From positions 1 to 61,563 of IMG/VR virus record IMGVR_UViG_3300028558_000003: a DNA stretch of 61,563 bases; one strand, written 5' to 3'. Positions 32,187 to 39,155 of the stretch are shown one piece after another. Source of the stretch: a virus. Numbering within the stretch: the stretch's first letter is position 1; every line of letters begins with the position of its first letter. The notes beneath the pieces are model-generated. The model had not been told where the DNA came from. It saw only the letters and a list, made by a program, of their open reading frames with translations, and made no database searches. The translations under genes and the position numbers were made by a program.

Positions 32187-33332
32187 TCACGTGGTTATGT
32201 GGATGGTCTCGCCGATGGGCGCGACCCTGTTGGTGGTGCTGAGCACGAGCAGCGGGTAGGGCGTGTCGTCCGGCCACGGTGTGAAGCAGTCGGTGACCAG
32301 CACCACGCAGAGCGGATCGTACTGCTCCACGAACGCCAGCGGCTTGCGCATGTCGGTCCCGCCGCCGCCCTCGGGCGTCAGCTCGATCAGGTCGCCGGGC
32401 TCGAACACCTGCTGCAGCGAGCAGTCGGCGTCGTCAGCCCAGATCATGCGGACGCGCTCGGGCTTGAGGTTGTCCACGATGTAGTTCAGCTCGGCGCTGA
32501 TCCGGCTGTAATAGTCCCTGTCGCCGTGCACAGAACCGGAGGTGTCGCCGATCAGCACCAGCTCGCCGAGCTTCTGGCTGTAGCGTGCGGGCAGGTAGAA
32601 GTCGGCGAAGCGGTTGTTGCGCCGCGACCAGCTCTCGTCCTCGCGAACGAACTGGATCATGTAGCGGGCCAGCGCCTGCTCCCACGCCACCTGCGGTTCG
32701 AGGATCGAGGCGACCAGTCCCTTGAGGTGACCCGGCATCTTGCCCGCCAGCTCGGCCTGCATCGCCGCCGACGCCACACGGCCATGGATGGCGCGGGTGA
32801 TCTCGGCCTTGGTCGCCTCATCCATCTTATGGGTGGGCAACAGATCGCCGGGGAGCGGCCCTGACGGCCCTTGACCGGGCTGCCCGCTACCCTGACCCGG
32901 CTGCGGCTGTCCCTGCCCCTGTTGGGGCTTCGGCTTGGCCTGCTGCTCACGCCGCAGGATGTCGTAGATCTGCTCAGCCGACATGCCCTTGAAGCGTGCG
33001 TCGCACAGGGCGTTGGTCCAGATCGTGACGCCGCTCTCCTTGAGCAGCAGGTTGACCTCGTGATCGCAGGCGATGTTCCACAGCTCGTGGTCGCGGTCGC
33101 CCTGCCGGAAGCCGTGGGTCAGCACGATGTGCAGCAGCTCATGCAGCAGCACGAAGATGATGACCGCGATCTCCAGCGTGTCGAAGAAGTCCGGGTTCCA
33201 GAAGATGGACTTCATGTCGGTCGCGGCGCGCTCAACCTCTCGCGTCTCGACCATTGGCGTGTTGAAGATCAGCGCCGCGAAGAACACTTGGCGGATCGCG
33301 ATCTGACCTTGGGCCTTCTCGATGTGTCTCAT
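32187..33332 (-). CDS. Zincin/VWA-domain protein (DUF2201-like)
   Basis: 381 residues. The N-terminal part has HELLHIVLTH (residues 64-73), an HExxHxxxxH zinc site, followed by WNIACDHEVNLLL, in the order of DUF2201 putative metallopeptidases. A Gln/Pro/Gly linker (about 130-160) leads to a C-terminal von Willebrand A-like domain: LVLIGDTSGSV (D-x-S-x-S MIDAS), and GGGGTDMRKPL for the later metal-site Thr. Together with the MoxR-type ATPase upstream it forms the MoxR/VWA pair known as chaperone-like remodelling systems in bacteria. Substrate unknown. Its leader has a hairpin (33350-33372) and CCAAGGA. Confidence 0.8.
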   Translation of the reverse strand: MRHIEKAQGQIAIRQVFFAALIFNTPMVETREVERAATDMKSIFWNPDFFDTLEIAVIIFVLLHELLHIVLTHGFRQGDRDHELWNIACDHEVNLLLKESGVTIWTNALCDARFKGMSAEQIYDILRREQQAKPKPQQGQGQPQPGQGSGQPGQGPSGPLPGDLLPTHKMDEATKAEITRAIHGRVASAAMQAELAGKMPGHLKGLVASILEPQVAWEQALARYMIQFVREDESWSRRNNRFADFYLPARYSQKLGELVLIGDTSGSVHGDRDYYSRISAELNYIVDNLKPERVRMIWADDADCSLQQVFEPGDLIELTPEGGGGTDMRKPLAFVEQYDPLCVVLVTDCFTPWPDDTPYPLLVLSTTNRVAPIGETIHITT

Positions 33333-33349
33333 GTTGGAAGTCCTTGGTT

Positions 33350-33372
33350 ATGCCCACGTGACGCGTGGGCAT
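33350..33372 (-). repeat. Intercistronic hairpin (ATGCCCACG type)
   Basis: 9-bp arms ATGCCCACG / CGTGGGCAT, 5-base loop, in the gap between the MoxR-type and zincin/VWA genes. It is unrelated in sequence to the TTTGCGACA palindromes but sits at the same position; a degenerate ATTTGCGA half-site touches its edge. Confidence 0.75.
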
Positions 33373-33380
33373 TTGCGATG

Positions 33381-34469
33381 TCAGGCTGCGGAGCTGAACG
33401 CCTCGGTGTAGATCTTGGCGTAGTCCATGTACTCGGGCAGCTGGTACAGCGCGGTGTCGCGGCGCAGCGCCAGCGTCCACGCCATCATCGTCATGGCCGG
33501 GCGCAGCCGCTTCAGGTAGGTGTGTATCCACCCGGCGTTCTTGGCGTTCATGTCGCCGCTGAGCTTGACGGCGACGCAATAGGCCAGCGACAGGCCGTGG
33601 TCCTTGGCGAGGTCGGGCAGCTCGACGTTGACCGGGTCCGCCTTGATCTTGGGGACGTAGTCCTTGAGGGTCTCCCAGATCTTGACGAAGCCGATGATCT
33701 CTGCGGTCACGCCCTTGCCGACCGAACCGGCCATGACGGCTTCGCGCATCCACTCCGGCTCCTTGGTCATCCACGCACGCCACGCCTTGGCGGCGGTGCG
33801 CGGCGTCGAGAACACCGTGTCCTTGGAGGTCGGGCTGTAGGTGTGCAGCAGGTCCGGCTTGAAGCCGTAGAACGCGAAGGCCACGGGCGGCAGATCGCCC
33901 TTGGTCTGGTGATGCGCGATGAAGTCCTTGGCGCTCACGACAGCCCTGACCTGCACGAAGCGGTTGAGCAGCGGGATGGGCATCCGGTTGACGACGCCCT
34001 TGTCAGTCGCAAGGTTACCCATGGCGATGATGACGACGTTGTCCATCAGCTTGTTCGAGCCGATGCCACGGTCGTTGACGAGCTGGTAGGCAGCGGCCAG
34101 CGTCGGCAGCGAGCCAGCGTTGATCTCGTCGAGCACGAGCCAGATGGTGCCCTTGATGTGAGCGAACTTCGGGTTGCCCACGAATGGCAGCTCGCCGGGA
34201 GCGAACCACTCGGCCTGACGGACGATGATCTTGTTCTTCGGCGTGCCGGTCTCGAACGTCTCCAGACCGGGCAGGCCGCGCAGGTCAACGCTGTCGCGCT
34301 GGCTCAGCCGGATGTCGATCATGAAGTCGTTGGGGTTGGCCGTGGCCACCTGCGTCACGCCCTCGGACTTGCCGATGCCGAAAGTGCCTTCGATGTAGAG
34401 CGGCTCTTTCAGCTGGAGGGCGACATAGGGGATGAACTTCCACAGCTGTGAAATGGTAAGCTCGTGCAT
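33381..34469 (-). CDS. MoxR-type AAA+ ATPase
   Basis: 362 residues from ATG 34469, with CCAAGGA eight bases upstream. Walker A GTFGIGKS at 28-35; IWLVLDEINAG (Walker B, near 125); NVVIIAMGNLATD (sensor 1); and LLNRFVQVRAV, an arginine-finger-like R. The order and DEIN-x-G box are those of MoxR/RavA-like AAA+ proteins, usually hexameric motors that work with VWA partners; such a partner is encoded next. It is preceded by a long leader with several TTTGCGACA sites and a promoter. Confidence 0.85.
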   Translation of the reverse strand: MHELTISQLWKFIPYVALQLKEPLYIEGTFGIGKSEGVTQVATANPNDFMIDIRLSQRDSVDLRGLPGLETFETGTPKNKIIVRQAEWFAPGELPFVGNPKFAHIKGTIWLVLDEINAGSLPTLAAAYQLVNDRGIGSNKLMDNVVIIAMGNLATDKGVVNRMPIPLLNRFVQVRAVVSAKDFIAHHQTKGDLPPVAFAFYGFKPDLLHTYSPTSKDTVFSTPRTAAKAWRAWMTKEPEWMREAVMAGSVGKGVTAEIIGFVKIWETLKDYVPKIKADPVNVELPDLAKDHGLSLAYCVAVKLSGDMNAKNAGWIHTYLKRLRPAMTMMAWTLALRRDTALYQLPEYMDYAKIYTEAFSSAA

Positions 34470-34488
34470 GGCATGTGTCCTTGGAAGT

Positions 34489-34563
34489 ATTTGCGACGCT
34501 AGCAAGGCCAGTACACTGGCCGACTAGATTTGCGACACATGTCGCAAATCAATGTCGCAAATT
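34489..34563 (-). repeat. TTTGCGACA palindrome cluster 4
   Basis: One perfect 22-bp palindrome (34528-34549, centre CA), a half-site ATTTGCGAC at 34489-34497, and a second half-site in the other orientation at 34551-34563. Between them is a separate perfect palindrome of 7-bp arms, GGCCAGT / ACTGGCC, at 34506-34521. This is the densest copy of the element and lies between the promoter and the MoxR-type gene. Confidence 0.85.
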
Positions 34564-34594
34564 GGTTGGGATCGGGGCGCTGTTGTTCAGCATG

Positions 34595-34626
34595 TATATA
34601 GTACAACGTCTGTATTCTTATGTCAA
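34595..34626 (-). promoter_or_regulatory. Sigma70-like promoter, leftward
   Basis: Perfect TTGACA at 34626-34621, 17-base spacer, then TACTAT (or TATATA one to three bases on). It points at the MoxR-type gene, with an mRNA leader of about 115 bases holding the TTTGCGACA cluster. The -35 is preceded by CTGGAGTAG. Confidence 0.65.
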
Positions 34627-34643
34627 CTACTCCAGTGTTGCTG

Positions 34644-35075
34644 TCAGTTCACCTCAAGTCTATTTGGAGGAGACCAGCTCTCGCAGTGCTGCGGCGGGTC
34701 GGCGTTCGGGAATAGCGCGTCGAACAGCTCCGCGTTGAGCATGAACCTGCCGCCCGGAAGCGACAGGGCCTCAATCGTCTCGGCGTCGATGCCGCAGTCG
34801 GCCAGCGACTTTGCTGTCGCGACAGCCCACGCGCCGGTCGGGGCGAAGCCTGAGCCCACGTCCATCTCCGGCCCGGTGTCGTCGGTCATCGGCGTGACCT
34901 CGACGCAGAGGATGCCTTGATCCCAGACGGCTTGGCATTTCTTGCACGCCGTATAGTCTCGGATCATGAACTTGAGCGACGGATCTGTCCCGTCTCCCGC
35001 CGTCTGCGCATAGGTGTTGCCGTTGGCGTTCTTGCACCAGAAGCAACGGCACGGGATCATGCGATAGTTACTCAT
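34644..35075 (-). CDS. Zinc-ribbon protein, unknown
   Basis: 143 residues. CRCFWCKNAN (residues 9-18) and CKKCQAVWDQ (about 44-53) give four Cys in a zinc-ribbon spacing. The C-terminal half is helical (AKSLADCGIDAETIEAL). Its last codons run into the promoter region of the next unit. Start overlaps the upstream stop by 8 bp. Confidence 0.63.
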   Translation of the reverse strand: MSNYRMIPCRCFWCKNANGNTYAQTAGDGTDPSLKFMIRDYTACKKCQAVWDQGILCVEVTPMTDDTGPEMDVGSGFAPTGAWAVATAKSLADCGIDAETIEALSLPGGRFMLNAELFDALFPNADPPQHCESWSPPNRLEVN

Positions 35076-35298
35076 GGGTCAACCTCAGATCCTTGACGGC
35101 GCGCAACAGGATATTGAAGCGCCGGTCGAAGCCGCCCTCGCCGTCGCGCCACACCCACCGCTCGACCTCTTCGCAATAGTCAGAAAGCTGGATCGCCTCC
35201 TGCAAGTCGCTCGGGTCCGGGTCGTTTCCATTCAGCGTGGAGTTGCACCACGCGGCGCGCACGATCTCGCGCGCTTCGGCCTCTTCTTGCTCACGCAT
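35068..35298 (-). CDS. Small acidic protein, unknown
   Basis: 76 residues from ATG 35298, overlapping the upstream gene. The sequence EQEEAEAREIVRAAWCNSTLNGNDPDPSDLQEAIQLSDYCEEVERWVW is mostly helical. No motif recognised. Confidence 0.58.
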   Translation of the reverse strand: MREQEEAEAREIVRAAWCNSTLNGNDPDPSDLQEAIQLSDYCEEVERWVWRDGEGGFDRRFNILLRAVKDLRLTHE

Positions 35299-35476
35299 GA
35301 TCCTCGACCTCCGCTTCGTCGGCTGAGTTGAACTCGCCGCCGCACGCGTCGCAGCGCTTGTCGTCGTAGGTCGAGTGCAGCACCCACTCTTGGGTCTCCA
35401 CATCCCACGCTGCATAGGCGTCAGCGAGCACCTTGTCGCTGCCGCAGTACGGGCATGTCAGGTTGATCTTGGCCAT
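35291..35476 (-). CDS. Small two-CxxC zinc-ribbon protein
   Basis: 61 residues. CPYCG at 8-12 and CDACG at 42-46 form a complete zinc ribbon of about 35 residues, with DKVLADAYAAWDVETQEWVL between. Such mini zinc ribbons in phages often bind host RNA polymerase or nucleic acid; that is family-level inference. It overlaps the next gene by 8 bp. Confidence 0.65.
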   Translation of the reverse strand: MAKINLTCPYCGSDKVLADAYAAWDVETQEWVLHSTYDDKRCDACGGEFNSADEAEVEDHA

Positions 35477-35478
35477 GC

Positions 35479-35691
35479 TCAGTCCTCCTCTTCGACGACG
35501 ACCTGATGCGACTGGGTCATCGCGTTGCCGCTGAAATAGTCCACGACGAACTCGTCGCCGCAGCAGTCGGCCATCGCCGCCGCCACGCTGGAGAAGCAGC
35601 GGGCGTTGAGACGGTCCTTGGTGTAGGCGCGCTTCGCGCCCGGCCAGTTCACATACGCTTGTGCACTGGTGTTGTAGATGACGTACTTCAT
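35479..35691 (-). CDS. Small protein, unknown
   Basis: 70 residues, beta-alpha plan (MKYVIYNTSAQAYVNW, then AMADCCGDEFVVDYFSG) with acidic VVVEEED tail. No motif. ATGA overlap with the next upstream gene. Confidence 0.58.
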   Translation of the reverse strand: MKYVIYNTSAQAYVNWPGAKRAYTKDRLNARCFSSVAAAMADCCGDEFVVDYFSGNAMTQSHQVVVEEED

Positions 35692-35954
35692 GACCGTCCC
35701 TTTGGTTCGCCCGCGACGGGCTGTTGACTGATGCCGAAACGAAAGATGAGCGCTTCCTCAAGTTCGAAGTAGCGGCACATCTCGACGTTGCGCCGCTCGT
35801 AATTGCCCACGCCCTTGAGCTGGCGGAAGGCCGTGACGCGCTTCTGCGCGCTGACGATCCAGCTCATGCCGCGCTGTTCGCACGACGCCCGGATGTAGGC
35901 CCGAGCGCCGGTCGCGTAGAGCTGGACGATGGTTGATTTGAACCGGGTGTCCAT
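35688..35954 (-). CDS. Small basic protein, unknown
   Basis: 88 residues. Basic helical N-terminus (FKSTIVQLYATGARAYIRASCEQRG) and LKGVGNYERRNVEMCRYFELEEALIF. Four-base ATGA overlap with the gene at 35479. No family recognised. Confidence 0.58.
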   Translation of the reverse strand: MDTRFKSTIVQLYATGARAYIRASCEQRGMSWIVSAQKRVTAFRQLKGVGNYERRNVEMCRYFELEEALIFRFGISQQPVAGEPKGRS

Positions 35955-35955
35955 G

Positions 35956-36621
35956 TCAGCTCTCCATGGCGTAGAGGTCGGGGCGCGCGTCCATCATGGC
36001 GGTCGCGGCGGCGTCGTCAAGCGGGCCGATGATGTCGTCGGCCAGCTCGTGCGCAACTTCCTCGATGTAGGCGCAGGCGTCGCTCTGGATGCCCCAGAGG
36101 CTGGCGCGCTCTCCGTCCACATCGTCGCCGTACTCGTCGGTCTCGATCAGCGTCACGACAACGCCGACCCATGACCACTCGTCGTCGCACCATCTCTTCA
36201 GATATTTGAAGTCGGCGTTGACGACCACGGCCAGCTTGATCTGCTCGATCTCAGCCGGGTCGAACACGTAAGCGTCCTCCGGCTCCATCTCTTCGTTCTC
36301 GACCAGCTCGCGGTCGAACGCTTCCAGCTCTTGCAGTACGGCGATGGCGTCGCGCATGGCGTCGTCGGTCATGTCTGCGCAGCCCCATCCGTCTTTTTTG
36401 GCCAGCGCCATGGTCTCACGGAAGTCGTAATACTGCGTCGAGTGTCGGTCGCGGGACAGCACCAGCTCCCCGGTGCGCCTGCCTTCACCTTCCCGATGCC
36501 GCCACTCGCTGACGATGCCGTGGCCGTCGTGCTCTTCCCATGGCGGACCCATGTCGTCGTGCTCGGTAATGAAGCGGAACCTGCGCCCGCCGTGCTGGAA
36601 TGTTTCACCATCGTAAAGCAT
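35956..36621 (-). CDS. Acidic protein, unknown
   Basis: 221 residues from ATG 36621, chosen because CCAAGGAGACTTCCA stands directly before it; the open frame runs further up only through the non-coding palindrome. Very rich in D and E, with a short beta start (LYDGETFQHGGRRFRFITEHDDMGPPW) and a helical second half. The strong negative charge resembles DNA-mimic anti-restriction proteins, but nothing more specific supports that. Confidence 0.62.
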   Translation of the reverse strand: MLYDGETFQHGGRRFRFITEHDDMGPPWEEHDGHGIVSEWRHREGEGRRTGELVLSRDRHSTQYYDFRETMALAKKDGWGCADMTDDAMRDAIAVLQELEAFDRELVENEEMEPEDAYVFDPAEIEQIKLAVVVNADFKYLKRWCDDEWSWVGVVVTLIETDEYGDDVDGERASLWGIQSDACAYIEEVAHELADDIIGPLDDAAATAMMDARPDLYAMES

Positions 36622-36642
36622 TGGAAGTCTCCTTGGATGTGG

Positions 36643-36702
36643 ATTTGCGACAGGATGCGGCTGACGCTCGCACCAGTCGCTTTTGCGACATTTGTCGCAA
36701 AT
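36643..36702 (-). repeat. TTTGCGACA palindrome 5 and half-site
   Basis: A full palindrome at 36681-36702 (arms TTTTGCGACA / TGTCGCAAAT, centre TT) overlaps the stop of the gene at 36702. A half-site ATTTGCGACA lies 29 bases further at 36643-36652, adjoining the CCACATCCAAGGAGA leader of the next gene. Confidence 0.88.
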
Positions 36703-36857
36703 CAGATGGCGATGAACAACGCTTGGGCAAACGGGAACTCGAACGGGTTGGTCTTCTGATGCTCGTCCCACTCGGCGGCGGGCACCACGTCGATGATCGC
36801 GAAGCCGTCAGCGCCATCCGTGGTGATGTCTTGGATCACCGTGTAGATCACGTACAT
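36702..36857 (-). CDS. 51-residue protein, unknown
   Basis: ATG 36857 follows GGAGTAGTAAA. The product MYVIYTVIQDITTDGADGFA...PFAQALFIAI is a small beta-alpha protein. It is too short for most ORF cut-offs but has a good ribosome binding site, neighbours in register on both sides and GC-rich wobble positions. Function unknown. Confidence 0.6.
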   Translation of the reverse strand: MYVIYTVIQDITTDGADGFAIIDVVPAAEWDEHQKTNPFEFPFAQALFIAI

Positions 36858-36872
36858 TTTACTACTCCGTTG

Positions 36873-37091
36873 TTATAGCTTGCCGCTGCTGATGAGGTAT
36901 TGAAGCATGTACGCGCAGTAACGCGAGCTGTTCTCTTGGTGTGTAAGCTTGTTGATACGCGGCATCTCTGCCGCGATGATCTGTTCGTCGAGCGCAGCCG
37001 CCTGCTTGTGCGCCGGGGTCGCGTCCATGATCTGCTTGGCCTTGCGCACAAGCGCAGGCGGGAAGAGATCGTTGCGGTCATAGCTGGCCAT
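36873..37091 (-). CDS. Small helical protein, unknown
   Basis: 72 residues from ATG 37091. Helical (ALVRKAKQIMDATPAHKQAAALDEQIIAAEMPRIN) with a C-terminal hydrophobic patch (YMLQYLISSGKL). No motif. Confidence 0.58.
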   Translation of the reverse strand: MASYDRNDLFPPALVRKAKQIMDATPAHKQAAALDEQIIAAEMPRINKLTHQENSSRYCAYMLQYLISSGKL

Positions 37092-37092
37092 G

Positions 37093-37662
37093 TCAGCCCT
37101 CCACGCAGAAGGGCATGAGCGCAGCGGCAAGCTCGGGTGAGCTGTCAACGGCGATCCGCATGATCGCGGCGCGAGTGAGCTGCGGCGCTGACGCCGGGAA
37201 CGGCGTGCGCATGGTCGGCCAGTCGAGACCGAACGCGCGGCAATAGTCTTGCGCGCTGGTCAGGTTCGTCAGCGCGTCGTTCAGATGCGCCGTCTTGTAC
37301 AGTCGAGCGCGCTTCGCCGTGGCGATGCAGTCGAGCACGGACTGGATCATGTGTCCGACGTTGGCTGTGTGCTCCATAGCGCCGCTTCCGTGGATGTCGA
37401 TGTGCGGCACGGTGAACTGCGGATGCGGCTTGTCGTAGCCCCACGCAGAGCGAGCGTAGCTCTGGTGCCTGCCGGTCGAGGACGAGTATTTGCGCGTGGT
37501 GAACAGCGCCACCTTGCGCTCGGCCAGCGTGTAGATGCGGGCGATCTTGAAGTGGTGGCCATAGCTGAAGATGCTGTCGCCGATCCAGAACATATGATGG
37601 CCGTCGTGGTGTTTGTCGATCTGATCGGCCCAAGCCTTCGCGACCTGCTGATGCGTTTCCAT
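37093..37662 (-). CDS. Conserved-looking phage protein, unknown
   Basis: 189 residues from ATG 37662, leader AACCAAGGAGACTTCCAC. The N-terminal half, with VAKAWADQ, FWIGDSIFSYGHHFKIARI and LFTTRKYSSSTGRHQS, is a block I have seen in uncharacterised proteins of many phages; the C-terminal half is helical. No catalytic set can be named. The His-rich SYGHHF might bind metal. Confidence 0.62.
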   Translation of the reverse strand: METHQQVAKAWADQIDKHHDGHHMFWIGDSIFSYGHHFKIARIYTLAERKVALFTTRKYSSSTGRHQSYARSAWGYDKPHPQFTVPHIDIHGSGAMEHTANVGHMIQSVLDCIATAKRARLYKTAHLNDALTNLTSAQDYCRAFGLDWPTMRTPFPASAPQLTRAAIMRIAVDSSPELAAALMPFCVEG

Positions 37663-37678
37663 GTGGAAGTCTCCTTGG

Positions 37679-37695
37679 TTGTGGGTTAGCCACAA
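37679..37695 (-). repeat. Intercistronic hairpin (TTGTGG type)
   Basis: 6-bp arms TTGTGG / CCACAA with a 5-base loop that includes the stop codon of the 37686 gene. It precedes the CCAAGGAGA leader of the 37662 start, taking the place of a TTTGCGACA palindrome. Confidence 0.6.
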
Positions 37696-37880
37696 ACAAT
37701 ACCGTGGCTGTCGGCTATGTCGAACGCGAGCACGGCGTAGTGCAGCCATGCCCTATAATCTCGGCTGTCGGTCAGGTAGACCGGGTCGTTCAGCATGAAG
37801 CGAGCGTAGCTCAGCGCGTAATGGTTGTGCGCGGCGTTCATGCGGGTGTCGCGCTTCACGTCGCGGATGGTGATGCGCAT
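37686..37880 (-). CDS. Small protein, unknown
   Basis: 64 residues. Basic start (MRITIRDVKRDTRM) then NHYALSYARFMLNDPVYLTDSRDYRAWLHYAVLAFDIAD, a helical hairpin rich in aromatic residues. No motif recognised. Confidence 0.58.
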   Translation of the reverse strand: MRITIRDVKRDTRMNAAHNHYALSYARFMLNDPVYLTDSRDYRAWLHYAVLAFDIADSHGIVCG

Positions 37881-37881
37881 G

Positions 37882-38070
37882 TCAGCGGCCCTCGACGAAG
37901 CGGCGGGCGGCGCGGTCGGACGGGCTGACCACGAAGCGGTTCATGCGGTCGATGATCGACGCGCAGTTGCGAGCGTGGTCGGCCTCGGCCTTGCGGCAGA
38001 TGTCCCACGCCATGGCGATGGCGGTCGAGAAGCCGACCGTGCTGATGGTGACGAGGATGATGGCAAGCAT
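37882..38070 (-). CDS. Small single-pass membrane protein
   Basis: 62 residues from ATG 38070, leader CCACATCCAAGGAGACATCCA. Residues 1-22 (MLAIILVTISTVGFSTAIAMAW) are a membrane helix, the rest basic and cytoplasmic (RNCASIIDRMNRFVVSPSDRAARRF). Function unknown. Confidence 0.6.
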   Translation of the reverse strand: MLAIILVTISTVGFSTAIAMAWDICRKAEADHARNCASIIDRMNRFVVSPSDRAARRFVEGR

Positions 38071-38091
38071 TGGATGTCTCCTTGGATGTGG

Positions 38092-38114
38092 ATTTGCGAC
38101 AGGATGTCGCAAAT
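38092..38114 (-). repeat. TTTGCGACA palindrome 6
   Basis: Perfect 10-bp arms with a 3-base centre (GGA), followed leftward by AATCCACATCCAAGGAGA and the start at 38070. Confidence 0.9.
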
Positions 38115-38138
38115 GGGTTGATGGTGCGCGCGTTTTAA

Positions 38139-38462
38139 CTACTCCGTTGTTGTCGAGGCGAGGGTCGGTGTCGCGCCCCAGAGGTCGCGGTCGGTCAGCT
38201 TGTAGCCGCGCATCGGCTCATGCGCCGGACGCCAGAAGCACGCGCCCTTGCGGTAGGTGTCGTGGTCGTACAGCAGGCGCAGCTCGCAGCCGTCCGGGCA
38301 TGGTCCCATGTCATGCAGGAAGTTGGCGAAGACGCGCCAGCGTGGCGTGATGAAGCGGCGCGGCTTATGCCAGCGGTTCGGGTTGGTGCAGCGAGACACG
38401 ATGTTGTGCCACGCTGCATAGGTCGGCGTTCCCGTGTAGCCGTGAGTGGTGTGGTTACCCAT
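38139..38462 (-). CDS. Homing-endonuclease-like protein, short form
   Basis: 107 residues. TYAAWHNIVSRCTNPNRWHKPRRFITPRW...FANFLHDMG-x-CP-x-G parallels the protein at 24808 (WQNMLSRCTNQN...FENFLADMG). The YGGRGI core and the C-terminal helix-turn-helix are missing, so this may be a reduced, inactive or differently targeted relative. Stop TAG lies in the word CGGAGTAG. Confidence 0.6.
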   Translation of the reverse strand: MGNHTTHGYTGTPTYAAWHNIVSRCTNPNRWHKPRRFITPRWRVFANFLHDMGPCPDGCELRLLYDHDTYRKGACFWRPAHEPMRGYKLTDRDLWGATPTLASTTTE

Positions 38463-38464
38463 AA

Positions 38465-38671
38465 TCAGAGCGCCCTGATCGCGGCGTTCTCGGTCAGGAT
38501 CGAGCGAGTGATCGTGGCGAAGCTGCGGTCGGCCACGGCGCGCTGCTGGTCAGCCCATCCTCGCCGCCAGTTCATGTGCGCAGCGAAGCGGTGAAGCCGA
38601 TGGTACGGGTTGCACTCCAGCGGGAGGTTGTCCTCGAACTCGGCGCGGCCTTGGATGTAGTGGACGTTCAT
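38465..38671 (-). CDS. Ribosome modulation factor-like protein
   Basis: 68 residues, GGAGCTGACC ribosome binding site. The central text ECNPYHRLHRFAAHMNWRRGWADQQRA follows the Rmf plan: C-x-PY, a short helix, then W-x-x-GW and basic residues. Rmf proteins dimerise and silence bacterial ribosomes. Whether the phage copy acts on ribosomes is unknown; related short proteins of the Rmf/CrpP group occur on phages and plasmids. Confidence 0.6.
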   Translation of the reverse strand: MNVHYIQGRAEFEDNLPLECNPYHRLHRFAAHMNWRRGWADQQRAVADRSFATITRSILTENAAIRAL

Positions 38672-38673
38672 GG

Positions 38674-39108
38674 TCAGCTCCTGTTGTCGAAGTTGAAGAA
38701 GGCTACGGTGCACGATCCATTCGGAGTGAAGCGGAAGCTGTCGCCGTAATTCTCGGTCACGCCCTTGACGCCGGTCAGGCCGAGCGCGGCCTTGCACATG
38801 CGAACGATGGTCAGGTCGCTCGCGCTGTCGGGTATGGTCACGGTGACGCGCCTGACCCAACTGTAGTTCGCCTCGCCACCGAAGGTGTCGGTGTACTCGC
38901 AGAGCCACTGGCTCGGCGGCTGATAGTCCTTGACGATCTCGCCGTCGCACGTGAGCACGACAGGCTCGCCAACAGCTCGGTTGCACTCGCCCTTGGACAG
39001 GGCGACGTAGGCCCTGAAGTCAGCGTGGGCGGCGTGCTTGCTCGGGCCTCGGTACGTGGTGCCGAGGTTGCCGACGACGACTTCGTAGTGGTGGGTGATC
39101 TTGGACAT
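38674..39108 (-). CDS. Unknown protein
   Basis: 144 residues. Beta-rich (HYEVVVGNLGTTYRGPSKHAAHADFRAYVALSKG, RVTVTIPDSASDLTIVRMCKAALGLTGV). No motif recognised. Leader contains CACGGAGCATCC after a TTTGCGACA palindrome. Confidence 0.58.
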   Translation of the reverse strand: MSKITHHYEVVVGNLGTTYRGPSKHAAHADFRAYVALSKGECNRAVGEPVVLTCDGEIVKDYQPPSQWLCEYTDTFGGEANYSWVRRVTVTIPDSASDLTIVRMCKAALGLTGVKGVTENYGDSFRFTPNGSCTVAFFNFDNRS

Positions 39109-39123
39109 GGGATGCTCCGTGGG

Positions 39124-39143
39124 TTTGCGACATCTGTCGCAAA
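39124..39143 (-). repeat. TTTGCGACA palindrome 7
   Basis: Perfect 9-bp arms, centre TC, 15 bases before the start at 39108. Confidence 0.9.
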
Positions 39144-39155
39144 TGGGTTGGTCGG

